Virus record (IMG/VR): IMGVR_UViG_3300049432_000053
Location: 1-36,747 of that record
Length of the DNA stretch: 36,747 nt
Reading direction: 5' to 3' (one strand)
DNA from: a virus
Made by a program: the position numbers and the translations under genes. Each line of letters begins with the position of its first letter. The first letter of the stretch is position 1. Below are positions 8,259 through 15,027 of the stretch, in pieces. A model generated the notes under the pieces. The model searched no databases. It saw nothing but the letters and a program-made list of their open reading frames with translations, and was not told the DNA's origin.

Positions 8259-8551
8259 GTCACATGAGTCACCGGCCCTGTCCCCGTCCCCGCTGGTGGC
8301 CGATCAGGCTGCTATGGGACATCAACCGCAAGATCGACCGAGTCGAAACAACACTGGAGGAACTCATGACCGCACAGCAGGACCAGGCCAACGCCCTCGC
8401 CGCCCGCATCGACACCAGCACCACGAACATCCGCCAGGACATCGCCAACCTCAAGGCCGAACACCCCGACGTGGACTTCTCAGCGCTGGAGGCGAGCGTC
8501 GGCGGCCTCGAGGGCCTGGACGCCGAGAACCCCGAGCCGCCCCAGGCCTGA
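8255..8551 (+). CDS. Coiled-coil protein after the holin-like gene
   Basis: This protein of up to 98 residues has a basic, Trp/Pro-rich start (CPRPRWWPIRLLWDINRK), a long heptad helix (IDRVETTLEELMTAQQDQANALAARIDTS and on), and an acidic Pro-rich end. The GTG start at 8255 overlaps the holin stop by GTGA; ATG 8264 is an alternative. A third in-frame ATG at 8366 has a strong GGAGG about 7 bases upstream and would give a pure coiled-coil product of 61 residues, so two products are possible. The function could be lysis control or a virion structural part; neither is proven. Confidence 0.55.
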   Translation: MSHMSHRPCPRPRWWPIRLLWDINRKIDRVETTLEELMTAQQDQANALAARIDTSTTNIRQDIANLKAEHPDVDFSALEASVGGLEGLDAENPEPPQA

Positions 8552-8574
8552 CGGCCCTAGGCTGGGCAGCGAAA

Positions 8575-8607
8575 ACGCCCCACCCCCTGACGAGAGGGGT
8601 GGGGCGT
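8575..8607 (+). terminator. Hairpin terminator of the late operon
   Basis: A perfect 12-bp stem, ACGCCCCACCCC (8575-8586) with GGGGTGGGGCGT (8596-8607), has a 9-base loop. It lies 24 bases after the last plus-strand late gene. There is no T-tract, as is usual for actinobacterial terminators. It separates the rightward late genes from the leftward transfer-like block. Confidence 0.8.
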
Positions 8608-8775
8608 CGTGCTGCGCGGCCGGTGGTCCGCCAACCTATCCGGCTGCCGTGCGGTCGCCCACGTCAGGCGATCCCGATGTGCTTCGTACTCAGCTAAACA
8701 CCTGGATGCGGCCCCGGTGGTAGTTCAACAGCACTGAACGGAAGTACACAGACCCTGCCGCCCGGATGCCCGGGG

Positions 8776-9078
8776 TCAGCTGCGGTCGGTGGGGAACAGC
8801 TCGAGCTGGTCGACGTCGGTCGGGGTCTCGGGTACGGACAGGCGCAGGCATCGCCCGCAGGTGACGGGGCCGGGGTGGGCGCTGGTGGCGTAGGGGTCCC
8901 ACCCGGAGATCCCGACCATGCAGGCCGGGCCGGGCAGGCGCTCGCCGCCGAGCCATTGGGTCAGGGTGACGGCGTGCACGATGCCGGAGGACCTGACGCG
9001 CATGTGGTCGCCGGGGCCGTAGGCGTCTCTCGCGGCGGCGGCGATCGCCGCGAGCGTCCCGCGCACTGCGTCGACCAT
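8776..9078 (-). CDS. Small protein with CxxC zinc-ribbon-like end, unknown function
   Basis: This 100-residue protein starts MVDAVRGTLAAIAAAARDAY, followed by a short beta-rich middle (MRVRSSGIVHAVTLTQWLGG) and a Cys cluster: CMVGISGW, then HPGPVTCGRCLRLS. The three Cys and the His could bind zinc. GGAGAG precedes the ATG. It is the last gene of the leftward block, separated from the ATPase gene by the GTCACGG array. A longer frame on the same strand (8690-9184) lacks such features and was rejected. Confidence 0.6.
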   Translation of the reverse strand: MVDAVRGTLAAIAAAARDAYGPGDHMRVRSSGIVHAVTLTQWLGGERLPGPACMVGISGWDPYATSAHPGPVTCGRCLRLSVPETPTDVDQLELFPTDRS

Positions 9079-9112
9079 GATCCTGTCTCTCCGTTCCTGG
9101 TGGCGTCCCGGG

Positions 9113-9149
9113 GCGCGGGGCGCGTATGACCATCATGCGAGCCCCGCGC
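9113..9149. repeat. Inverted repeat upstream of the 8776-9078 gene
   Basis: A perfect 9-bp inverted repeat, GCGCGGGGC (9113-9121) and GCCCCGCGC (9141-9149), encloses a smaller imperfect dyad around ATGACCATCAT. It lies about 35 bases before the start of the leftward gene, so it may be an operator or leader hairpin. No other signal was recognised between 9079 and 9216. Confidence 0.4.
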
Positions 9150-9216
9150 ATCCTGGCGCGCGCACGGCTGCGCGTGGGGAGCAACCGCCAGACTCAATGA
9201 TCTTGATCGTGGGTGT

Positions 9217-9300
9217 GTCACGGCCCCTGCGACGTGTCACGGGACGGCGTCACGGCCCATGTCACGGCATGTCACGGGCACCGTGTCACGGCTGTCACGA
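9217..9300 (+). repeat. GTCACGG direct-repeat array, candidate clt (TraB recognition) locus
   Basis: Six exact copies of GTCACGG start at 9217, 9236, 9249, 9261, 9271 and 9285, and a seventh, GTCACGA, starts at 9294. All are in the same direction, and five extend to TGTCACGG. The spacing is 9-19 bases. The sequence is non-coding and starts about 55 bases beyond the stop of the FtsK/TraB-like gene. In Streptomyces plasmids, TraB binds short 8-bp direct repeats in a non-coding clt locus, so this array matches in form and place. Recognition by this particular ATPase is inferred. Confidence 0.7.
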
Positions 9301-9335
9301 TGCTCTGACCAGTAAGAAAGACCCCCAGCCCCCGG

Positions 9336-9359
9336 GCGTGACACGGAAAGGTGTCACGC
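9336..9359. repeat. Inverted GTGTCACG pair overlapping the ATPase gene stop
   Basis: A perfect 9-bp dyad, GCGTGACAC (9336-9344) and GTGTCACGC (9351-9359), has a 6-base loop. It is made of the same GTGTCACG word as the neighbouring array but in both directions, and it contains the stop codon of the ATPase gene at 9354-9356. It could be a terminator for the leftward operon, a boundary of the recognition array, or both. Confidence 0.5.
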
Positions 9360-11693
9360 GTCGACCAGAGCGCGGCCTGCGTGGAGCGGTTCGAGGTCGA
9401 CCACGGTGAAGACGTGGCTGGCGCTGTCGTTGTTGACGTCCAGCGCTCCGAGGTTCACCAGCTCGGTGAGGACCTTGTTGGTCCAGCCACGGGACTTGTT
9501 GCCGGTCCGGACGCGGATCTCGGTCAGCTCGGGGTCGGTGGCGGGGAAGGACGCTCCGAGGCCCTTGGCGACGATCCAGGTGTGGACCAGGCCGCGGGCG
9601 GCTTCGGGGTCCATCCGGCCCGCGCGGGCGGCCTGCTCCTGCTCGGCGGTGCGGGTGTTGAACTGGTCTTCGCGCAGGGTCGGTGTGTGGATTTCGTCGT
9701 AGGGTCCGGCGACCACTTCGGGGTCGGGGTCGTCGGTGCGGAGATACTCGGCGATCGGGTGTCCGTCTTCGCGCAGGCCCTCAATGACGGCCTCTCCGTC
9801 CTCCACCTTGACCAGGACCTCACGGGGGTCGGTGAGACCGGCGGGCTGTGGTCCGACTACGCCCTTCATCTCCAGAGCCTCGAGGATCTGGACGGCCATG
9901 TGGTGGGGAAGGCGGAGCTTGCGGGACAGCATGGCGGAGCTGGCGTGCTGGGTGGCGATGATGAGTTCGGCGGCCTGGGCGAGGAGCTCGCCGAGGTCGT
10001 CCCCTTCTTCGGTGTCGACGTCGACCACATCCGCGACGTGTCCGCCGCCGGCGGGGGCGGCGATCGCCTCGTGGGTGGCGGCCTGGTCGATGGCGGGGGC
10101 GGTCGTGGTGGGGAAGCGGGTCAGACGGCGGGTGAACTCGTCCATGCCCTTGACCTGGGCGGGGAACTGGGCGGAGTAGGCGGTCATCGCGGCGACCGCG
10201 GCCTTGTCACGGATGGCCTCGGACGCGCCCTCGGGAGCGCCCAGGGCCCAGTCCCAGGTACGAAGCGGCATCGCGAGGTGGGCGGCGTCCTGGAAGGGGT
10301 GGTCGAGGTAGGCCATGCCTGGCTGCTTGAACAGCTCGGGGCGGGCTTCGGCTTCCTGCTGGGCGTCCGACAAGCCGTATTCGGCGTCTTCTGACTTGCC
10401 GACCCCGAAGCAGATGAACGCCTGGTGCATGCCGCGCGCCAGGGTCGGGATCTCGGTGTGGGTGGAGCGCTGGAGGCTGTTGAACACCGATCCGCCGGCG
10501 GACCGGAGCTCCTTCATGACCTCCAGCATCAGGTCTTCGTCCTTGGAGCTGAGGTTGCCCCAGAACTTGCCGGCCTCTTCGATCCAGATCACCCAGTACA
10601 GCAGGCCACACCCCTCGACCCACTTGGAGTAGCCGTGCTCGGTGAGCCACTGGGTGCGCTTGGGGATCTCGGCGTGCAGGGCCTTGATGAAGGCGAGAGC
10701 CCCGCCCTTCGTGAGCTCCAGGCGGTGCAGACCGGGCTTGAGCGGGCCGAGGGTCTGCTCTCCCTTACTGGTGTCGATCGCGAACACCGCTACGTCGTAC
10801 CGGGAGATGATCTCGCCGAGGTAGTTCCAGCAGGCACCGATGGACTTACCCGAGCCGGTCGTGCCGTTGACGTTGGTGTGGTGGCCGAGGATCGGGTGGA
10901 GCGCGGTGACGCTGTCCTGGTGGACGCCCGGTCGCAGCGGCAGAGCGATGGTCCCACCGGGGGCGGACGGGCCAGGCCAGGGAATCGGCTTCCTCATCAC
11001 GCGCGGGTCGGTCACGATGAAGTCAGCCAGGGCGGCGTCGTCGTCGCTGCCGCTGATCGACACGCTGCCGGGCGCCAGCCGCATCCCGGACTCGATGTAC
11101 TCGACCTTCTTGACGACGTCGCCGACGGTCTTCTGCCCGGCGGGCAGCTCCATGACAGCCTTGATCTTGTGGTCGGTGACCTCCTTGGTCTTCACCGTCG
11201 CACCCTTGAGGCCGAAGGATTCCTTGCTGCGGTCGAACAGCTCCTTGAGGGCGTCGCCGCCGCGGGCGGGGCCGTCGCCGTGGGTGCCGGTACGGATGAC
11301 CGCGCGGATGTTCCAGCCCAACGCCAGGGTGAACCCGCCGAAGAACCACACGAACACCGTGCCCTGCGCGGTCACTCCGGTGATCGTGGCAACGGTGAAC
11401 CACAAGCACCCGGTCAGGGTCGACAAGGTCGAGTGGATCCGGCCGATGGGGCCGCGGGCGTGGGAAACCAGCCACGTCAGCGCGGTCAGGACGACCGTGG
11501 CGAACGTCCCCGCCATGGCGGCCCAGGGCCCTGAGCTGGTACCGCCCCACATGGCGTGTGAGATCGCGGAGAAGACCATCAGGACGCCGAGCATCAGCCA
11601 CGGCGGGACCAGGACGGCGAGCTTGGTGAAGATCGACACGATCAGGGGAGCGAGGCCGGCGGCCTGGACGACTTCGCTCGTCTTCTTCAACAT
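9354..11693 (-). CDS. FtsK/TraB-type membrane DNA translocase
   Basis: This 779-residue protein has about four N-terminal membrane segments (residues about 12-45, 57-76 and 95-128). An FtsK/SpoIIIE motor domain follows, with Walker A GTTGSGKS (277-284) and Walker B VIWIEE (368-373). Near residues 570-630 there is a winged helix, SSAMLSRKLRLPHHMAVQIL ending GVVGPQ and PREVLV, which closely resembles the FtsK gamma domain that reads DNA repeats. A second helical region ends the protein. The architecture matches actinomycete TraB, the only protein strictly needed to move double-stranded plasmid DNA between mycelia. The start ATG 11693 shares one base with the upstream stop; an in-frame ATG at 11864 lies in the upstream gene and adds non-hydrophobic, non-homologous sequence. 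Alternative: a chromosome-segregation-like helper of the phage. Confidence 0.88.
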   Translation of the reverse strand: MLKKTSEVVQAAGLAPLIVSIFTKLAVLVPPWLMLGVLMVFSAISHAMWGGTSSGPWAAMAGTFATVVLTALTWLVSHARGPIGRIHSTLSTLTGCLWFTVATITGVTAQGTVFVWFFGGFTLALGWNIRAVIRTGTHGDGPARGGDALKELFDRSKESFGLKGATVKTKEVTDHKIKAVMELPAGQKTVGDVVKKVEYIESGMRLAPGSVSISGSDDDAALADFIVTDPRVMRKPIPWPGPSAPGGTIALPLRPGVHQDSVTALHPILGHHTNVNGTTGSGKSIGACWNYLGEIISRYDVAVFAIDTSKGEQTLGPLKPGLHRLELTKGGALAFIKALHAEIPKRTQWLTEHGYSKWVEGCGLLYWVIWIEEAGKFWGNLSSKDEDLMLEVMKELRSAGGSVFNSLQRSTHTEIPTLARGMHQAFICFGVGKSEDAEYGLSDAQQEAEARPELFKQPGMAYLDHPFQDAAHLAMPLRTWDWALGAPEGASEAIRDKAAVAAMTAYSAQFPAQVKGMDEFTRRLTRFPTTTAPAIDQAATHEAIAAPAGGGHVADVVDVDTEEGDDLGELLAQAAELIIATQHASSAMLSRKLRLPHHMAVQILEALEMKGVVGPQPAGLTDPREVLVKVEDGEAVIEGLREDGHPIAEYLRTDDPDPEVVAGPYDEIHTPTLREDQFNTRTAEQEQAARAGRMDPEAARGLVHTWIVAKGLGASFPATDPELTEIRVRTGNKSRGWTNKVLTELVNLGALDVNNDSASHVFTVVDLEPLHAGRALVDA

Positions 11694-12088
11694 CACAGGT
11701 CGACCTCTCCGGCGAAGGGGAACATCTTGTTGGCCTTGACGGGCTTGGTTCCGGCGTCCTGGATGTCCAGGAACTCCCGGCGGTACTGCAGGGTGAACCT
11801 CACCGACTCGGCCGAGACACCACGGGCGAGCTCGGCGGCGCGACGCAGATGGCGGGTACACCACCGGGCCCGGAAATACACGTCGACGCCCACCAGGAGG
11901 GGGTGGCCCTTGAGCTTGCGAATGGCCTTGTTGGCCTGCGCGGCGGCCTCATCCAGCTCGGCGGCCAGGTCGTGGCCGAACTTCTGCGTGACCTGGCCGT
12001 ACTCGGCGATCTTCTTGCCGACCGCGCCGTCGAACTCGATGTCGCCCATCGCGTCCAGGCGGGACTCGCCCGATCCTCCTGCTGCCAT
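11693..12088 (-). CDS. Transfer-operon small protein, paralogue of 12160-12474
   Basis: This 131-residue protein is mostly helical. Its core FGHDLAAELDEAAAQANKAI, LKGHPLLVGVDVYFRAR and RAAELARGVSAESVRF aligns along its length with the next upstream gene (LRGHRLLFGLDAKVKAR, RAQELAHGMGSEIGKF), so the two arose by tandem duplication. GAGGAGG lies 7-8 bases before ATG 12088. It is directly coupled to the ATPase gene by TGATG. It may be an accessory factor of the translocase; no known domain was recognised. Confidence 0.75.
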   Translation of the reverse strand: MAAGGSGESRLDAMGDIEFDGAVGKKIAEYGQVTQKFGHDLAAELDEAAAQANKAIRKLKGHPLLVGVDVYFRARWCTRHLRRAAELARGVSAESVRFTLQYRREFLDIQDAGTKPVKANKMFPFAGEVDL

Positions 12089-12126
12089 CGGTTGTCACCT
12101 CCTCTTTCTGATCTCGGGGATCGGGA

Positions 12127-12151
12127 GCCCGCCGACCACCAGCCGGCGGGC
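12127..12151 (-). repeat. Intergenic hairpin in the transfer-like operon
   Basis: A perfect 8-bp stem, GCCCGCCG (12127-12134) with CGGCGGGC (12144-12151), has a 9-base loop and lies 9 bases downstream of the 12160-12474 gene on the minus strand. It has no T-tract. It may be a partial terminator or mRNA-stabilising hairpin. Confidence 0.55.
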
Positions 12152-12159
12152 CTTGCGGG

Positions 12160-12474
12160 TTACTTCTTGAAGTGCTTGTCGTAGGCGCGGGAGAACTTGC
12201 CGATCTCCGAGCCCATGCCATGCGCGAGCTCCTGGGCCCGGTTGAGGCGCTTGGCCACACGGCGGGCCTTGACCTTGGCATCCAGGCCGAACAGCAGCCG
12301 GTGGCCGCGCAGGGTCTCCATCGCCGCCCGGGAGTCCGACGCGGCGATCTCCAGCTCGAAGGAGAACCGGCGGCCGAGACGCTCACCCTGGTCGCTGTAG
12401 GCCTTGAACTGTTCGCTGAGCTTGCCCTTGAACTCGATCTTGGCCAGTTCGGTGATCTTGCGGTCGCGTGCCAT
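12160..12474 (-). CDS. Transfer-operon small protein, paralogue of 11693-12088
   Basis: This 104-residue, basic, helical protein starts MARDRKITELAKIEFKGKL. Its second half shares the LRGHRLLFGLDAKVKAR and AQELAHG core with the adjacent downstream gene but lacks that protein's C-terminal tail. ATG 12474 shares one base with the upstream stop; the in-frame GTG at 12477 is an equally possible start. The pair may form a heteromer serving the membrane ATPase. Function unknown. Confidence 0.7.
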   Translation of the reverse strand: MARDRKITELAKIEFKGKLSEQFKAYSDQGERLGRRFSFELEIAASDSRAAMETLRGHRLLFGLDAKVKARRVAKRLNRAQELAHGMGSEIGKFSRAYDKHFKK

Positions 12475-12749
12475 CACGGCTCCACTCCGAACTCGGGGTC
12501 GTCGCTCACGTCGGCGTCGACGTAGCCGTGCCGCCCCGCGCGGTACTCATCAGCCACGACGTGGCCCAGGCGGGCGACGACGGGAGACAGGGGCCGGATG
12601 CCGATCAGGGCCGTGAACAAGGCCTCGACGCCGGTCAGGATCAGCAGCAGCACGGCCCACATGCCGCGCAGCGCCTCGGCCACGGTCGGCCGGTCGGGCC
12701 GGGAGGCGTGCCCCTTGCCGGTGCGGCGGGTGGAGGCCATGACCATCAC
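12474..12749 (-). CDS. Small single-membrane-segment protein
   Basis: This 91-residue protein has a basic N-terminus (STRRTGKGHASRPDRP), one strong hydrophobic segment (ALRGMWAVLLLILTGVEALF, then TALIGI), and an acidic C-terminal tail (VDADVSDDPEFGVEP). GTG 12749 overlaps the upstream stop by GTGA; ATG 12746 and ATG 12740 are alternatives. Small membrane proteins of this sort are common in Streptomyces plasmid spread (spd) operons. The function is inferred from context only. Confidence 0.65.
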   Translation of the reverse strand: MMVMASTRRTGKGHASRPDRPTVAEALRGMWAVLLLILTGVEALFTALIGIRPLSPVVARLGHVVADEYRAGRHGYVDADVSDDPEFGVEP

Positions 12750-12934
12750 TCGCCTGCGCCCTCGCTCAACCGCGCGGCGATCCGGTCGGCCCAGCCCTGG
12801 AACTTGTTGGCCTCGGTCTGCGCCGCGGCCTGGGTCCAGTTGTCGTCGCCGCCCTTATCGGCGATCGCCTGGTAGGTGGCGGCTCGACCCTTGTTGAACT
12901 GGAGTCCGTGCCGCATTTCCTTGTCGGTGGGCAT
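12746..12934 (-). CDS. Small hydrophilic protein, unknown function
   Basis: This 62-residue protein, MPTDKEMRHGLQFNKGRAAT and so on, is rich in Ala, Gln and charged residues and probably helical. AAGGAG lies about 9 bases before the ATG. It is the first gene after the long hairpin at 12979-13025 and couples to the next gene by a GTGA overlap. No family was recognised. Confidence 0.6.
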   Translation of the reverse strand: MPTDKEMRHGLQFNKGRAATYQAIADKGGDDNWTQAAAQTEANKFQGWADRIAARLSEGAGE

Positions 12935-12978
12935 GATGATGTTTCTCCTTCGGAGCGGTAGGTGTTCCGTTGGGGACG

Positions 12979-13025
12979 CCGGCCCCGGGCCAGGTCCGGC
13001 AAGACCTGGGTGAACCCGGGGCCGG
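12979..13025 (-). terminator. Long compound hairpin, probable terminator or attenuator
   Basis: The outer stem CCGGCCCCGGG (12979-12989) pairs with CCCGGGGCCGG (13015-13025), 11 of 11. The inner stem CCAGGTC (12990-12996) pairs with GACCTGG (13003-13009), closing a 6-base loop, with a 5-base bulge on one side. It lies just past the stop of the Spd-like gene on the minus strand. It probably ends or dampens transcription into the downstream small genes. Confidence 0.75.
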
Positions 13026-13029
13026 TGGG

Positions 13030-14388
13030 TCAGAGGTAGGCGCCGGTCTGCGGATCGGCGGTGTCGGTGGCGGCGGTCTTGGACTTGATGCGGCGCAGTG
13101 TCCGCGCGATCGTGGTGCGCGGCACCTGCCGCCCGACCAGATCAGGGATCTTGCTGGCGATCACCTCTTCGTCATCGACGCCCTTGCCCAGCAGCATCCG
13201 GATCGCGTCGGTGGCGTTGTCGGCGGCCGGCCGCAACGGCGGCACCTCGGCAGGTGCCTGCGGCACTGCCGACGCGCTGACCAGCGGCGGGACCGGTGCC
13301 GCTTCGCTGCCGCCGGCAGACGCCGCGGGGCCGGGCCCGATCGGTGGGGGTACTGCCCGGAGGTGCGGCGCGGCGGCGGCTTGAGCCGCGTGCAAGGCGG
13401 CATGTGCCGCGTACTGGGCGGCGGGGGCGGCAGGTGCCGCATCCGGGATCTCCAGGACGGCCCGGGTACGGTCGTCGACGTCGAGCGCACCAGCGGCGAT
13501 CAGGGTCGTGTAGGCGCCCTCGAGATCGGGCTGCCCTGCCGGTGCCGTCTGCGCCCAGGGCGCCGCGGGCTGGACCGTCAGCAACGACCCGGCCCCGTAC
13601 AGGACACCGAGCTGGGCCAGCAGAAGGTCACGGCTGGCCGGGTCGGTGCCCAGCCGCCCATACTCCAGGGCCCGCTGCAGCGCGGTCTCCAATGCGCGGT
13701 GTGCCCGGCGCACCCGCCGCTCGGCACCGCGGCCGGTGGAGGCCTCGGCGAGACGGGCGTGGTGGGCGGCGACCGCCAGCGTCATCAGGGTCCGCTCGGC
13801 CGACACCTCGGCGACCGTCCGGTCGGTCGGGTCGGCCAGGCCCAGCCGGGTCAGAACCCGCTCAGGGGTCAGCCTCCAGTTGATGCCCCGCAGTTTCCCC
13901 GTCCGGGCGCGGCGCTCCAGGCGCATCGACCGCTCCCACCCGTAAGCGGCGACCAGCGGCGCGCTCAACCGGAACAGCACCTCGCCGAACGACGCCGCGT
14001 GGGTGGCGGCCAGGACCGCGCTCAAGCAGGTCAGGACCCACATCGCGACCCCGTCGATCCCGGGCGAGTAGTCCTTCCTCATCGAGGACCGCGCCCGGAT
14101 CGCGCTGCCGATGACGTTCAGCTCAAGGAACGCGAAGAACAGCACGGCCAGGACAGCGGGCATCAGCAGGGTGTGGCGGAAGAACTCCCACATACCCTGC
14201 GCGGCCACACCCGTGGCGATCGCCGCGACCACCACCGTGATGGCGTTCTCCGCCCGGGCGTCGTGCCGGCGGCAGGCCCGCACCGCCGCCCGGACGGCGA
14301 CGAACACCACGGCCAGGGCGAGCACGGCAACGGCGGCCAGGACCCAGGGGTCATCGGTGTAGGTGGACAGGTTCGGCATCTCAGCCAT
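13030..14388 (-). CDS. Spd-like multi-pass membrane protein with C-terminal HTH
   Basis: This 452-residue protein has four hydrophobic segments (about residues 16-36, 48-64, 74-92 and 113-131). A basic segment (LERRARTGKLRGINWRLTPE) follows, then a helical domain and a long Ala/Pro-rich linker. The C-terminus (about residues 395-440) looks like a helix-turn-helix: IRMLLGKGVDDEEVIASKI then VPRTTIARTLRRIKSK. Membrane proteins of this layout occur beside traB in actinomycete plasmids and AICEs, where Spd proteins aid spread between mycelial compartments. GGAGAT precedes ATG 14388. The overlapping plus-strand frame of similar length is rejected because it has neither membrane segments nor recognisable domains. 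Confidence 0.72.
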   Translation of the reverse strand: MAEMPNLSTYTDDPWVLAAVAVLALAVVFVAVRAAVRACRRHDARAENAITVVVAAIATGVAAQGMWEFFRHTLLMPAVLAVLFFAFLELNVIGSAIRARSSMRKDYSPGIDGVAMWVLTCLSAVLAATHAASFGEVLFRLSAPLVAAYGWERSMRLERRARTGKLRGINWRLTPERVLTRLGLADPTDRTVAEVSAERTLMTLAVAAHHARLAEASTGRGAERRVRRAHRALETALQRALEYGRLGTDPASRDLLLAQLGVLYGAGSLLTVQPAAPWAQTAPAGQPDLEGAYTTLIAAGALDVDDRTRAVLEIPDAAPAAPAAQYAAHAALHAAQAAAAPHLRAVPPPIGPGPAASAGGSEAAPVPPLVSASAVPQAPAEVPPLRPAADNATDAIRMLLGKGVDDEEVIASKIPDLVGRQVPRTTIARTLRRIKSKTAATDTADPQTGAYL

Positions 14389-14404
14389 CGGATCTCCATC
14401 TCGC

Positions 14405-14454
14405 GTTCGCGCGTTTGACCCGGCCCCGGCGAACGCGCGAACACCGGGGCCGGG
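14405..14454 (-). promoter_or_regulatory. Two interleaved inverted repeats (attenuator- or pseudoknot-like)
   Basis: Two perfect 11-bp dyads are interleaved: GTTCGCGCGTT (14405-14415) with AACGCGCGAAC (14432-14442), and CCCGGCCCCGG (14419-14429) with CCGGGGCCGGG (14444-14454). Because each loop contains one arm of the other, they form either mutually exclusive hairpins or a pseudoknot. They fill the gap between the gene ending at 14462 and the Spd-like gene start at 14388, so they lie in the leader of the latter. Confidence 0.65.
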
Positions 14455-14461
14455 GGTCTAG

Positions 14462-14671
14462 TCAGCTGCGTTGCTGCTGCTGGCGGGCGCGGGTCAGGTT
14501 GACCTCGGCGAAGTTCGCGCAGCTCTGCTCCTGCTGGATCAAGTCGCGGATCCGACCGGCCTCGGTGGGCTGCTCGGCGGCCTCGGCTGCGCTGAGCTGC
14601 CGGTTAAGGGTCTGGAGCACGGCACCGCATTCGGCGAGTGTGCCTTCGTAGTGGCTCGGATCGAGCAGCAA
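14462..14671 (-). CDS. Small helical protein, unknown function
   Basis: This 69-residue protein starts at TTG 14671 (LLLDPSHYEGTLAECGAVLQ), with AAGGAG 6 bases upstream. An ATG at 14734 is in frame, but the added residues look non-coding and overlap a hairpin. The product is helical and ends in a Gln/Arg-rich tail (TRARQQQQRS). It would be the first gene of the leftward Spd/TraB block after the hairpin array. Moderately sure it is real. Confidence 0.5.
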   Translation of the reverse strand: MLLDPSHYEGTLAECGAVLQTLNRQLSAAEAAEQPTEAGRIRDLIQQEQSCANFAEVNLTRARQQQQRS

Positions 14672-14711
14672 GACGGTCTCCTTGCGGTGGTCGGGTGACG
14701 TGAGGTGTGGC

Positions 14712-15027
14712 CCGGCCCAGGCGCGCGCCTTCAACCTGGGCCGGAGTCTTGGGGTGCGGCTGCGTGGGACCTGGCCCGGCTGTCTGTGGCAGCAGGGTGA
14801 TCAACCGCGCAGCCGCCCGGGGCGCGGCGGCCAGGAAGTGCACTCATGGGTGTGAGTTGCGGCTGGCCGCCGCGCGTTCGGGGGCGGGGACCGTACGGCC
14901 CGGGGCGCAGTGCGGTGCGCTCGACGGGCCGTACGGGATTCCCCCCATGCAGGCCAAGCGCGAGCTTGGCCGGGTAATAATGTGGGAGCGTCGGGCGACC
15001 CCGCCAAGGCCCCCCCGACGCCCCCAC
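14712..15027. other. Array of five consecutive GC-rich hairpins, non-coding
   Basis: The gap between the leftward genes at 14671 and 15030 holds five successive inverted repeats with unrelated stems. They are: 10 bp at 14712-14721/14735-14744; 13 bp at 14822-14834/14863-14875; 11 bp at 14891-14901/14926-14936; 8 bp at 14952-14959/14964-14971 with a 4-base loop; and 14 bp with one mismatch at 14982-14995/15014-15027. No convincing gene lies here. The array could be a structured RNA leader, a set of terminators, or a single-strand or replication origin of a former plasmid. Compare 22479-22760. Confidence 0.7.

Noticed and set aside
8690-9184. A 164-codon minus-strand frame overlapping the 100-residue gene
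   Set aside because: Arg/Pro-rich shadow; the frame at 8776-9078 has a ribosome site and a Cys cluster.
10425-11739. Long plus-strand frames inside the ATPase gene
   Set aside because: They are antisense to the conserved FtsK motor domain and lack domains of their own.
12970-14418. A 482-codon plus-strand frame opposite the Spd-like gene
   Set aside because: The minus-strand product has clear membrane segments and an HTH end, a ribosome site and operon context; the plus-strand product is compositionally biased without features.
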